Shown in pieces: positions 6,898-16,400 of a stretch of DNA of 23,673 nt. The position numbers and the translations under genes were made by a program. The DNA comes from Clostridiales bacterium. Its GTDB lineage: Bacteria; Bacillota; Clostridia; Christensenellales; Borkfalkiaceae. The notes beneath the pieces are model-generated. The model was given only the letters and a program-made list of their open reading frames with translations. It had not been told where the DNA came from and made no database searches. The stretch's first letter is position 1. Each line of letters starts with the position of its first letter. The stretch covers positions 1-23,673 of the forward strand of contig JAJWOJ010000005.1 in NCBI GenBank assembly GCA_021635425.1, in the 5' to 3' direction.

Positions 6898-7504
6898 TTA
6901 CACTTCCGCATTCGCATCCGAATAAACAAATGCGCCGTAGCCCCAGCCGGATTTCTTGCCTGATTTAACGTAATCTATATATTTTTTTCGCAAAGAAGTA
7001 TTTTGCGGCAACTTGTCAATGTCTTGCTCTTCCGTAGTTATTTTATTAAACTTTATGCAATAAGCATAAGATTGTTTCGTCTGAAAATATGGATTCTTCA
7101 AATGCAGCACACATTGAAAAAAGACAACCAAAAAAAATGTACCAATAGCCAATATATAAAGTTCCACTCCAACCGTCATGCCTATTCCAGCAGTCATCCA
7201 TATCACTGCCGCAGTTGTAATTCCGTAAACTATATCCCGGCGATACATAATAACTCCGGCACATAAAAAACCTATGCCAGATACAATCTGCGCCGCCACG
7301 CGCGACGCATCCGCCTCAATGCTGTCTCCGAAACCGTATTTCGATACCACCATAATGATCGCCCTACCCGCGCAGACAATAGTATGCGTGCGGATACCCA
7401 CTTCTTTAAATCTCAGTTTTCTTTCATAGCCAATTAAAACCAAGAATCACCGCTACCGGCACGCTGATCAAAAAATGCAATTCTTCTATAATGCCTTCCA
7501 TCAT
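6898..7504 (-). pseudogene. Second MgtC/SapB-family gene, frameshifted near its start
   Basis: The first part reads MMEGIIEELHFLISVPVAVILG from ATG 7504 and then hits a stop. The family continues in another frame from about 7441: VLIGYERKLRFKEVGIRTHT (the MgtC signature), SRVAAQIVSGIGFLCAGVIM and TTAAVIWMTAGIGMTVG. The joint at about 7439-7444 lacks two bases (or has one extra); a 2-bp deletion restores ILGVLIGYE, the family spacing. ATG 7504 overlaps the GH112 stop as ATGA, so translation was probably coupled. The downstream part still opens at TTG 7443 but without the first membrane segment. Total length without the lesion is about 203 residues, a little short for the family. Confidence 0.85.
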
Positions 7505-9666
7505 GTCTCTATATGATACGCTCCGCCCTGTAACTCTATTTCTTTCATCTCTCCCCGCTCATTTGTAAAAACAGTCGTCCGTTTTTCCGTACTGTTGTTG
7601 ATGATGATATATTTACACTTATCGGGATAATAACTGCATTCGGTATACGGATCTGAGGAGAACGCCCTGTACATTTTCTCTTCCTTGCCCGCCGCCCAAA
7701 ACATAGCGCGGTATAAAAGCCGGGCGTTCTGAGCGCTGTACGGCAATCCAGCTATATACACGCCCCGGCCTTTACCGTAAACGTTTGTCGCAAGCCTCAC
7801 TTCGCCCACGTTCACATTGCGCTTGAATCTATCTGAAAACTCTAAATCCAACACTTCTGTACCGTTCAGCGCATATATGTTCTTCATCCCCTCGCCGTAG
7901 TCGATCTTTCCTTTTACGTCTGCGGTGATAAAATGCTCTTTCTTTTCAATGTTGTACTTATCCTCGCTGAGCGTAAAACCGAGTTCCTTGTCTACGCCCA
8001 TTACGTCGGCAAGTTGAAAATACATTCCTCCTTTTGCGTATGCCGTAGGCTCGCCCACGCCGATAAACCCGTGTCCTTCGCGTACCCACGCGCGTACCCT
8101 TTCGATTAACTTTTCGTTTGCCCAATATTCCCCGCCCGAGTACGCGGTATAAGCATCTCATACGTTAATGATAACGTCCACGTCGTTATCTATACCGTTC
8201 TGCAAAACTTCATCGAAAGAAATAAATTTTACGTTGACAGCCAGTCCCGACAGCGCTTCAAGGATACCTTGATACGAATAGATCTGCTGATACCACAGTT
8301 CATGCGCCACCATATGGCTCTGCCAACTGCGGAGGCTTCCCCAAGCATTTAAGACCGCTACTGTCAAACCGCAATACGGCTTTGTTTTACCTGCTATTTC
8401 CGCAATACTGCGGAATTCTTCGCAAATTTCTCCCGCACGTTTGACGAACTTCGGAAACTTCGCCGCAAGCGACAAATACCCGCCGAACCCCATACGATCA
8501 AAAGGCTTGCGCATGAGTGCGCGGCGCGCCGTCGTCCAATTTCTGTTCAGCTCTGCCACGGCATTCTCTTCGTTCCCCTCAAAAAAAGTATCGGGAAAGA
8601 AATACGGCAAAAACCGACCTTCCCTGTATTTTACATACGGAATTTCCGCGAGCATTCGTACGGTAACGCCGCCCCCGACGCTGCCGACTACGGCATCCAA
8701 ATCCATATCCTTGAAATATTTGCCATAAGGTTCTGCGCCGATCCAGTCGTCGCCGAGAAACATCATTGCTTCTTTCCCGTGCGAATGTACGATGTCGACG
8801 AGTTCGCGCACGGTATTGCTTACCTTTCTCTGCACGAAATCCATCCAATCGAGAAACTTTTTATCCGGATTACGAAAGGGACTGTTATAATTCCCCTCAC
8901 GAACAAAATCCTCCGAGCACAGCGCATAGCCGTATTCTTTTTCAAACGCTTTGAGCATCGCCGGAGAGGTCGAAAGCCCGTACCCGAACCAATCGACGTA
9001 CTTTTCCTTTCCCTTTTCGTTGAATATCAAGGTAAACTGATACAGAAAAGTGGTAAAACGCACCACGTCCGTTTCGGGGTGTGCTTTGCACCACTCTTCC
9101 ATATGTTTTTTTATGTACTCTGCCGTCGCGGGATAGGCTGGATCGTACATCTTCTGTTTGGCGCACGTCCAATTATTGGTGAGATAGTTATAAATCTGCA
9201 CGGGGTGCCATACGACCTTCGCCATAAAGTTCACCGTGTACTCGTGCATTGCCTTCGCGTTCTTTACGGTAACGAAACCTGACTGTTCGTTCCATTCCCA
9301 GTCGCCGTGCTTTTCGCCCGTTGTGCGGTCGTACACTTCCCACCATCCGATATTTTCCCAATCGGGTTGTAACTGTTGCGAAAAATATCCCCGCATAGGA
9401 TCTATAGAGAGTTTGTCGCCCTCCGCCAAATTGCGTGCGCTCATTAAAAAAGTACGATGCGTCTCTTCGGGGTGTTTATCTGCCCATTCATTGTTGCCCC
9501 GCACGATAAAATAGGTGTTGTACACCTTTTCCGCAAGTCCCTTTACATTTTTCGGAAGCGCTGTACCGTCGCAGTCGCGCACGGCATCCGCACCCCAAAT
9601 TTCCGCTATTTTTTTTGTTCCCTCTACAAAACTCTCGTCCGTGGGTATTGTTACTCTGCCTTTCAT
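7501..9666 (-). pseudogene. GH112 beta-galactoside phosphorylase, interrupted by one in-frame TGA
   Basis: GH112 enzymes split beta-galactosides with phosphate to galactose 1-phosphate plus GlcNAc/GalNAc (lacto-N-biose or galacto-N-biose) or L-rhamnose. Read through, the gene gives 721 codons, a normal family length. Residues 1-500 are the large TIM-barrel part: GRVTIPTDESF at the start, DVVRFTTFLYQFTLIF (200-215), the active-site segment MMFLGDDWIGAEPY (301-314, carrying the probable catalytic acid) and YLSLAAKFPKF. TGA at 8158-8160 is codon 503, at a glycine position in the family (INV-Gly-DAYTAYSGG). The same frame continues through RVRAWVREGHGFIGVGEPTA to the C-terminal domains. Start ATG 9666 has GGAG 7 nt upstream. 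Acceptor specificity cannot be read off; neighbouring rhamnosidase families favour rhamnose. It is not cytologically secreted: no signal peptide. Confidence 0.93.
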
Positions 9667-9738
9667 ACCGTTCTCCGTTATCTGAATTTTCTGCTATTTT
9701 ATCTAAAACAAAACGAATCTTATACTTCCGCGCACCGA

Positions 9739-9902
9739 TCAACCGACAAAATTAAGCTTTGCCATCTCGTTTCCGATCATTATTTTAAACTCGCCTTTTT
9801 CTAAAAGCAAATTTCCGTTCGGAGCATAATATCCTAACAACCGCTCACAAACGCTAAACTCAACCGTCTTTTCCTGCCCCGGTTCAAATATGCTGTCTGT
9901 CC
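9739..9902 (-). pseudogene. GH3-type glycosidase, C-terminal fibronectin-III-like fragment
   Basis: In the frame ending at TGA 9739-9741 the sequence reads SIFEPGQEKTVEFSVCERL, then YYAPNGNLLLEKGEFKIMIG and ends NEMAKLNFVG. This matches the C-terminal FnIII-like domain of GH3 beta-glucosidases/xylosidases (pattern F-x-PGE-K-T-V-x-F ... EPGxFxIxIG). No start or catalytic domain precedes it; the preceding sequence in another frame is the GH78 fragment, with the joint near 9895-9903. It is a remnant only about 55 codons long. Confidence 0.65.
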
Positions 9903-10121
9903 GAATTGCATATCCGAATACCGCATCAGTTCCGTTTCAAAATCGCGCAGCGAATGGTCGTTCGATGCACCCTTTTCCCTTAATTCGGCGCACGCCTCGC
10001 CGAGTGATTCTCCGAAGCGTATACGCACCCTGCATTTCCCATCCGCATGATAAGTAAGAACGCGTACACCGCCGCAGTATTCTCTTCCGAAATCTAAAAC
10101 GATCGACGATCCGCAATGCAT
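9903..10121 (-). pseudogene. GH78 alpha-L-rhamnosidase, N-terminal domain fragment
   Basis: The frame from ATG 10121 reads SSIVLDFGREYCGGVRVLTY, then VRIRFGESLGEACAELREKG and SNDHSLRDFETELMRYSDMQFGQT. This is the beta-sandwich region just before the catalytic barrel in many GH78-like rhamnosidases (LDFGxExxGGVRV ... RFGES ... NDHxxRDF). Homology ends at FGQT (about 9897); the frame then runs out of register with a GH3 tail and stops at 9834. The (alpha/alpha)6 catalytic domain is missing, as are the residues that normally lie before this domain. It starts 19 bp after the GH106-like gene, so a rhamnosidase gene was probably once there. Confidence 0.75.
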
Positions 10122-10140
10122 TAACCTACCTATCGAGTCA

Positions 10141-12552
10141 TTATTCCTTGATCTTATAAATTTCCAGACTTTCTAATCCCAACGGAGCAATTGCGCTATA
10201 ACAAGAGAACCTATCGGCAATATTTACGCCCAAAGTATCGGAAAGTTCTATACAAATGCGATTTTCACCCTTTTGTATAAAATCGGAGCAGTCATATATA
10301 TAAGGTTTACATATTCTTCTACCTACATGTCTGCCGTTAACCGATAATACCGCGTCCCCCGTTGCGCCGACAAGTTTTACAAGATATTTATCGCTCTCCA
10401 AATCAACAGGCGCCTCAAACCGCGCCGTGCCGACAAAGGAAGGCTGCTCGTTTTTTGATATAACGTCGAACGGCAACGATACATTCTTGTAAAAGGAAAA
10501 TTCCTTTTCGTTTCCGCTTCTGAGAGATACCTTAAATTGTCCGGAAATGGTTTTATAAAGCCCTGTTTCTTTCTTTTGTTTTCCGTTTCCAGCGGTGCAT
10601 ACTACCGAATTGCCTGCAGGCAAATCTAAAGCGATAACGCCGTCCTCATCTGTCTCATACTCGAATTCGGAAAGATAATCTGAAACTTTATAAGCACCCT
10701 TCTGTCCGAAATCCACTTTAACGCGAACATCTTCCGTACCAGCATTGAAAAACATATAATATTCACTACCGGCTTTACGATAGTGATAAAACCTAAGATG
10801 TTTTTCGGGATGACCGAGCGTTATGTCGCGCAGCCCCATTGAATCCAGCTTTAGCACAATCTCCGCAATATCCTCTTTAGGAGCATAAAGCACTTTGCAA
10901 TGCAATCCGTTTAACCGCTCTTTGAGTTCTTGCGGTAAAAACTCGGCGTACGGAACAATCAGGCATTTCAGTTTCTCTGCGAAATCCAACCGCATTGACG
11001 GAACAATAAAAGCGTTGTATTGATTTTCGTGCAGCGTTTTTAAAACAGGATCGACCGACATATATTCTCGTCCCGACCAGTCCGCCTCGGCATGATACAG
11101 CACGCCGATATCGACGACAGGCGCACCATTTGAAAACAAATCGCACATCTGCTCTGCATACTTCATCAAATACCCGAACGCACCCTCTTGCGGATTATTA
11201 CCCTGTGCGTGGAAGTGTGGAGGACAGTCCGGTTCCGGGAAGTTCGGGCAAAAGGCGTGCGGCACAAAATGGTTAATCCCGCCGACCAACATCATATCGA
11301 GTAGCCACTTCATTTTGGTGATATCCAGTCCCCAACCGTAAGCGCCGAATATCTCGCACATGGATTTCCCCTCTTTGTACGGATCAATATATGCCTCGGA
11401 AAAAGCAAGCGCAGAAAGCGTATGGTTGAAAAATTCGGGATCGGCATAACCGTCGCTGATGGGCGCAAGATGTCGCAGCTCATTGAAACCAGGTTCGAGT
11501 TGGTGTAACACGATGTCAATGCCCGCCATATTCTGCCCCGTCTGGCTCTTGAAATAATGCCCCGGTCCCAGACCTAAATGGGTGTGACAGTTCATGTCTT
11601 CTATAATGTGCCCGATATACTGCACTCCGCGCTCGCAGCACCATCTACCGATATTTCCGCTGAAATGCTTCGCATATAAATCAGTAACAATATTCATATA
11701 TGCACAGCGAATCTCGCTGTCGCGCTCATCGCGTAGCGTCCACAGGGCGACAAGGTCGCTTTCTGTAATATGTAAAGGATGCGCATACAGCCTTGCTATC
11801 AGTTCGTCGCTGACAGGATACGACATTCCTTCCGTCCCCAACCTGGTTTCGTAGATATTGACGCTTCTTTTCAGTGCACCGTCGTTATAATCATTATAGA
11901 AACCCGGCTCATCGGAGAAAAAACCGGCAAAAGTATTGCCGAACAGCTCCTTATAGTGCGCGTAATGCGGCTCATACACGACGTCGATAAGCAGTTGCAC
12001 GGAAGCAGGATTGATGAGATCCATCCGATCGTTCCGTCCGCCGTCGCGCGTTTTCCATACCGTAACGACACGGTACGGTTTTTCCGGCAGATCAAAATAC
12101 AGAAAATCATTTTCAAATTCGGCTGTCAAAACGACAGGAGACGAATAGTCGATATTTTTCCCTTTATACGGATACGCCGCCGCAAACAGCAATCTGTCTT
12201 CGGGAAGGTATCCTACACGCAGCCTGCCGCTTTTGCAACCGATAATATCGGCATTGCGCTCGGCGATATGCCACTGCGTAAGATCCGGATGTTCCGAAAA
12301 TTTATCGTTCGCAAAGCCGGTGGGATAATGCTTATCGTCTAAAACCCATACACGCATTCCCAATGTCTTCGCTTTGCCAAGCACGATATCCATATCGCGC
12401 CACCAACCCTCGCCGCAAAAATCGGGGTGCGTGCGCGATTCAACAATAAAAGCGCGTATATTATTATTGTAAATGCTTTCAATCTCGCTTTCCAATGCAC
12501 TCTTTTCGGCACCTTGCATCCACAAAAAAGGCATAATTTTTTCTTCGTTCAT
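10141..12552 (-). CDS. GH106-like glycoside hydrolase (probable alpha-L-rhamnosidase)
   Basis: 803 residues, no signal peptide, so cytoplasmic. The N-terminal TIM-barrel part has the usual entry of this family: ESEIESIYNNNIRAFIVES (about 21-39) and LGMRVWVLDDKHYPTGFAND (about 64-83). Further signatures are FAGFFSDEPGFYNDY (208-222, acidic candidates), HIIEDM (315-320), MCEIFGAYGWGLD (398-410, candidate catalytic Glu) and GGINHFVPHAF (424-434). The C-terminus has a GH2-like jelly roll (about 705-780: FEAPVDLESDKYLVKLVGA, LSVNGRHVG, DCSDFIQKGEN). It is shorter than typical GH106 enzymes (about 1000 residues), so another member of the GH2-jelly-roll hydrolases is possible. Start ATG 12552 lies 2 nt after the isomerase stop, so the two genes are cotranslated. 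Confidence 0.75.
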   Translation of the reverse strand: MNEEKIMPFLWMQGAEKSALESEIESIYNNNIRAFIVESRTHPDFCGEGWWRDMDIVLGKAKTLGMRVWVLDDKHYPTGFANDKFSEHPDLTQWHIAERNADIIGCKSGRLRVGYLPEDRLLFAAAYPYKGKNIDYSSPVVLTAEFENDFLYFDLPEKPYRVVTVWKTRDGGRNDRMDLINPASVQLLIDVVYEPHYAHYKELFGNTFAGFFSDEPGFYNDYNDGALKRSVNIYETRLGTEGMSYPVSDELIARLYAHPLHITESDLVALWTLRDERDSEIRCAYMNIVTDLYAKHFSGNIGRWCCERGVQYIGHIIEDMNCHTHLGLGPGHYFKSQTGQNMAGIDIVLHQLEPGFNELRHLAPISDGYADPEFFNHTLSALAFSEAYIDPYKEGKSMCEIFGAYGWGLDITKMKWLLDMMLVGGINHFVPHAFCPNFPEPDCPPHFHAQGNNPQEGAFGYLMKYAEQMCDLFSNGAPVVDIGVLYHAEADWSGREYMSVDPVLKTLHENQYNAFIVPSMRLDFAEKLKCLIVPYAEFLPQELKERLNGLHCKVLYAPKEDIAEIVLKLDSMGLRDITLGHPEKHLRFYHYRKAGSEYYMFFNAGTEDVRVKVDFGQKGAYKVSDYLSEFEYETDEDGVIALDLPAGNSVVCTAGNGKQKKETGLYKTISGQFKVSLRSGNEKEFSFYKNVSLPFDVISKNEQPSFVGTARFEAPVDLESDKYLVKLVGATGDAVLSVNGRHVGRRICKPYIYDCSDFIQKGENRICIELSDTLGVNIADRFSCYSAIAPLGLESLEIYKIKE

Positions 12553-12554
12553 AT

Positions 12555-13412
12555 TTATATATCTCTCTTTTCAATTACCGCCGGCTTTGAAACGTCTCTC
12601 TTGCTGTTATATTCGAGGAACAGTTTTTTATAGTTTTCCGCCACGTTTTTTACGTCCTCGGCAGTCTTCATCGCAGCCACCTCGTAAGTAAAATAGTCGT
12701 TATATCCGATTTCTTCCAATGCGGAAATCACGTCGTTGAAATCGACGATTCCTTTGCCGGGCAACCAATGTCTTTCGTTGATATTATCTCTGTCCGATAC
12801 GTGCAATCCTATAATAGTCGATCCGAGAGCGCGAATGCAATCGGACTCCTTTTCTTGCATAATATGATTAACGTCTACAACAGTTTTAAGCCCATCTATG
12901 CCGTCTAATATCTCCAGCATTTCTTTAGAAGTATTGCCGAGGCAGTTGCGAGGCAGTACCTCTGCGGCGATAGGCAAAGGCGATTCTTTAACGATTTTTC
13001 GGTAAGAATCTTTCAAATTTTTAATACCTAAGCGACGATCTCCGCCTTCGGGAAAATCCCAACCGTTCGTATGCGTAACGACGTATTTAAAGCCGTACGG
13101 TGCAACGCGTTTGGTGAGGGAAAGCGTTCTCTCTACTGCTTCGGCGCGCTCTTTGTCGTCAAAGTTAAACAGACAATAATACGGACCGAAATTCATATGA
13201 AAACTGTGCAATATAAAGCCCTGCTCCTTAAAATAATCGAGCCACTTTTCCGTTTTTGCAAGATATACTTCCTGCTCTTCCAACGGAGCGGCGCAAATAT
13301 CCGTTGCGGCGATTTCCAACGCAGTAATCCCTTGTTCTTTTAACGCATCGAGTAATTCTTGATTATCAGCGTCGCTCATTCTAACGGAAACGGCGCATTT
13401 TAATTGATACAT
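12555..13412 (-). CDS. Sugar phosphate isomerase/epimerase-like TIM-barrel protein
   Basis: 285 residues of the xylose-isomerase-like (AP endonuclease 2) fold. The metal site of the family can be placed: Glu151 (AAEVLPRN), Asp180 with His183 (VVDVNHI), His204 (GLHVSDRD) and Glu244 (FTYEVA). GITALEIAATD (28-38) is the first strand-helix turn. These proteins isomerise or epimerise free sugars, sugar phosphates or inositols; the substrate here is not predictable, but its place directly before a GH106-like gene suggests a released monosaccharide. Start ATG 13412 has AAGAGG upstream. The last 20 residues are a charged tail. Confidence 0.8.
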   Translation of the reverse strand: MYQLKCAVSVRMSDADNQELLDALKEQGITALEIAATDICAAPLEEQEVYLAKTEKWLDYFKEQGFILHSFHMNFGPYYCLFNFDDKERAEAVERTLSLTKRVAPYGFKYVVTHTNGWDFPEGGDRRLGIKNLKDSYRKIVKESPLPIAAEVLPRNCLGNTSKEMLEILDGIDGLKTVVDVNHIMQEKESDCIRALGSTIIGLHVSDRDNINERHWLPGKGIVDFNDVISALEEIGYNDYFTYEVAAMKTAEDVKNVAENYKKLFLEYNSKRDVSKPAVIEKRDI

Positions 13413-13437
13413 AATTTATTACCTCTTATTTATGTTT

Positions 13438-13463
13438 TCGGCGGACGGTTTCCCGTCCGCCGA
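13438..13463. repeat. 11-bp perfect hairpin with GAAA tetraloop between lipoprotein and isomerase genes
   Basis: TCGGCGGACGG and CCGTCCGCCGA pair perfectly (13438-13448 with 13453-13463); in the transcript the loop is GAAA, a very stable GNRA tetraloop. It lies 24 nt after the 1347-aa lipoprotein stop and about 25 nt before the isomerase start. No T-run follows in the - direction, so it is likely a 3'-stabilising or processing stem that sets a different expression level for the exported and cytoplasmic genes, rather than a full terminator. Confidence 0.75.
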
Positions 13464-13486
13464 CTGCTGATTACCATTTTGTTTTA

Positions 13487-16400
13487 TTAAGACTCTTTCA
13501 AAGCGAGACCGGTTTTTGTAATTGTGAAATTGTAGGCATAACCTGAATACTCACCTTCTTTAAGCCAATGTTTATTCGCTCCGCTATTGAATCCCATATA
13601 GAGAGACAAACAGTCTTCCGTGTAGGTGAACGATGGCCATTTCGCATCCAGTACTCTATACGGAACATATCCCTCAAAAGTTACCGTATAATAGTCCGCC
13701 TCCGTAATGTACACGCCTACGCCGCCCATTACTCGGTTAACGTTTCCTAAACCGGTAATCTGCAACTCGATACGAGGATTCGCTAGTCCGGCAGAGCCGA
13801 AATTAAGGATAAGCGTATCGGTACAATCTGCCGCCGCAACATTATAAGACGAAATCTTCATAGTTGCGGCATAATAGAAGCCGTCCGTACCCATAAAGCC
13901 GGTATAGGTGATTTCTTCTTTGCCCGTCTTTCCCATATCCGCCGCTGCATAAGTAACAGAGGTTTTCCCGCTCCATGCCGACTCGTCCAATTTACCGTCA
14001 AGCGTAACGCCGTTCAATCTCGCCTGACCGTTGAAATCGTAGAAACCGTTCGCATTGACAAGGATACCGTTGCGCCAACCAACCGTGTTTGCTTCCGTCC
14101 CGCACAGAGACCAGTATCTTGCAAAATCCTCACGTTTCGGTTTGCCGGCAAACACACACGTTTCGCGGGCCTTATTATCATCGCTCGGCGTATAAGCAAT
14201 CATCAAATACAAGTCGTTGCCGCTGACATAATTTGTAAGCGCAGATGCCGGGAAGAACAATTCAAACACGGAAGTGTACGTTCCGTCGTTATTTCTGGGC
14301 GACGCATAAACCACCTTAGTGAAATCAATAATCTGATTCTGGTTGATCGTGCTACCGCTCAACCCGAACCGGAGACGAACGGCATCGCTTGCAGCCGTTC
14401 CGCCGTTTTTAAGCATCCAGACGTTAATCTGATCACTGGTTGTTGCGGTACCCTCGTTATCAATCGATTTCGTAACAACCGTTACACGGAAATATGCGCC
14501 CTTGGAAGGATCGTACACGCCTTCATATTTCACACTGTTTCCGTTCGATTCAACAGGTTGCCCGTTAGCCCCGTAAACGCCGTCTCCGTCGATATAAGTG
14601 ACGGACGCCTTGTCTTTAAGTATTTCATATCCCTTAATATGACGAGTTACCGTGATGGATACGACGCCGACTATTTCTTCGCCCGGAATCGTATATTTAC
14701 CATCTTGCGCGGCTGAAAGGTTATACTTAATACCATCGATTGTAACAACGATTTCGAATTCATAATCGGAGTAACCCGACAAAGTTGAGGTATCCGTAAA
14801 AGTAAGATCCGTATCGAATACGGCTTTCGTTGCCGAAACGATGATATAATCGGGAGTAGACGCCGCCCCGTTTGTATTGCTTGTATGCGTGCCCAAATCG
14901 GCATATCCGTTCTGCACAACATTAAGAGCATATTCCTCCGCCTGCCATACAGCATAGAGCGTAACGGTTTCTCCTGTTTCGACAGGATCGCTTATATCGC
15001 CGTTCATGTAGAAATACGCAGTGACGTTCTCCAAAGCACTTGCGCCGTATGCGGGCGTGTCCGCGTCCGCGCTCGTCGCCCAACCAAGGAAGATGTACCC
15101 CTCTCTTGAGATCGCCGAGGTAAGATTAATCGGACTGCCCCACTCCACATTCGTTTTTGTCAAGGGTATGCCGGTCGCTTCCGTGCTGCCCGTACCGTTG
15201 TTAGCGTTAAATGCAATTGAGAATGTCGCCTCATGCGCCTGTTGAATGGTTTCAACAGTAACGGAAATCGTAAAGTTTTCCGTGCCTGCTCGATATGAGT
15301 ATTTGCCGTCCGTTCCGGTAAGTGTTTGCTCCCCAATCTTGACTTCCGTGACGACGTAGCCGGCGCTCGCCGAAACGGTAAATTCATACACACCGTTTCT
15401 GGATACGGTATCGTCGCCCGTTAACGTAAAGTTGACGTTAGCAGGTTTTCCGACTTTAATCGGCTCAAAAACATTGATTACGATTACGTCCGTAACGTTC
15501 TCACCGGAAATCTTATACGTGTTATTGACGGGAGCATCTAAAGTATACTCCTTCCCGCCTATGGTAACGCTCATCGTTATGTTGTCGACAAGTTTATTTA
15601 CCGAAAACGAATAATCTTTCTTATATGCAGCCGTAGCCGGCGCTGTAACCTCAAAAACCTCTGCTACCGTCTGGGTTGCAGTAACCTTGATCGGCTCGCG
15701 TACTGTAATTGTAATATTTCCGGTAACGTCAGCGCCGGGTATAGTATATACACCTTCCGAAGTAGGCTCGCCCATAGCGTACGCTTTTCCGGCGATGGCA
15801 ACTTCGATGACGACGTTATCGACATGTTTTATTACGGTAAAAGAATAATCTTTTCCGTATTCCGCAGTATCCGCCGCCGTGACCGTGAACACGTTCGCGA
15901 CCGACTCCGTCGCCGTCACGTCGTAACCGGGAACGCAATAATCGCTCAATCCCTCCGCGCTAAGCGTGAAGTTATAGATGGAAGAAGCCGTTCCGTTTTT
16001 CAGCCAAACTTCCGATTCCGTGCCACCGCTTGCCGTAACCTTCATGGAAGGAGCAACAAAGTACATATTCACGTCCACGCCCGTCACGTTCCCTTTTCCG
16101 TCCGTCGTGACGAAATCTTCGTAATTGCTGCGCTTTGCTTTCAATACTCTATAAGGGACATATCCTTCAAAAACGAGCGTATAAGTGTTATCGCTCTCTT
16201 TGATGATCTGTACGGCTTCCGCACCCATGACGCGCTGCTGCCAGCAAAGACCGATTGCGCGCAGATATAAATCGGAAGAGTTCGTATCGTCGGGGAAAAG
16301 CAGGTGCAGCGCCGTCTTTGTATCGTCAAGTCCGGCAAGCGTCTTGCTCTTCGCCGTCACGCCGAAGTAAATGCCGTTCTTACCCGTAAAACCGTTGTAT

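Noticed and set aside
8158..8160. UGA read as glycine (code 25) or selenocysteine
   Set aside because: TGA ends other genes here in the ordinary way, including an ATGA overlap. The family residue is glycine, not cysteine, and no selenocysteine-type stem is evident just downstream.
8779..9282. 167-codon + strand open frame antisense to GH112
   Set aside because: It mirrors a strongly conserved enzyme gene on the other strand and shows no protein motif or start signal.
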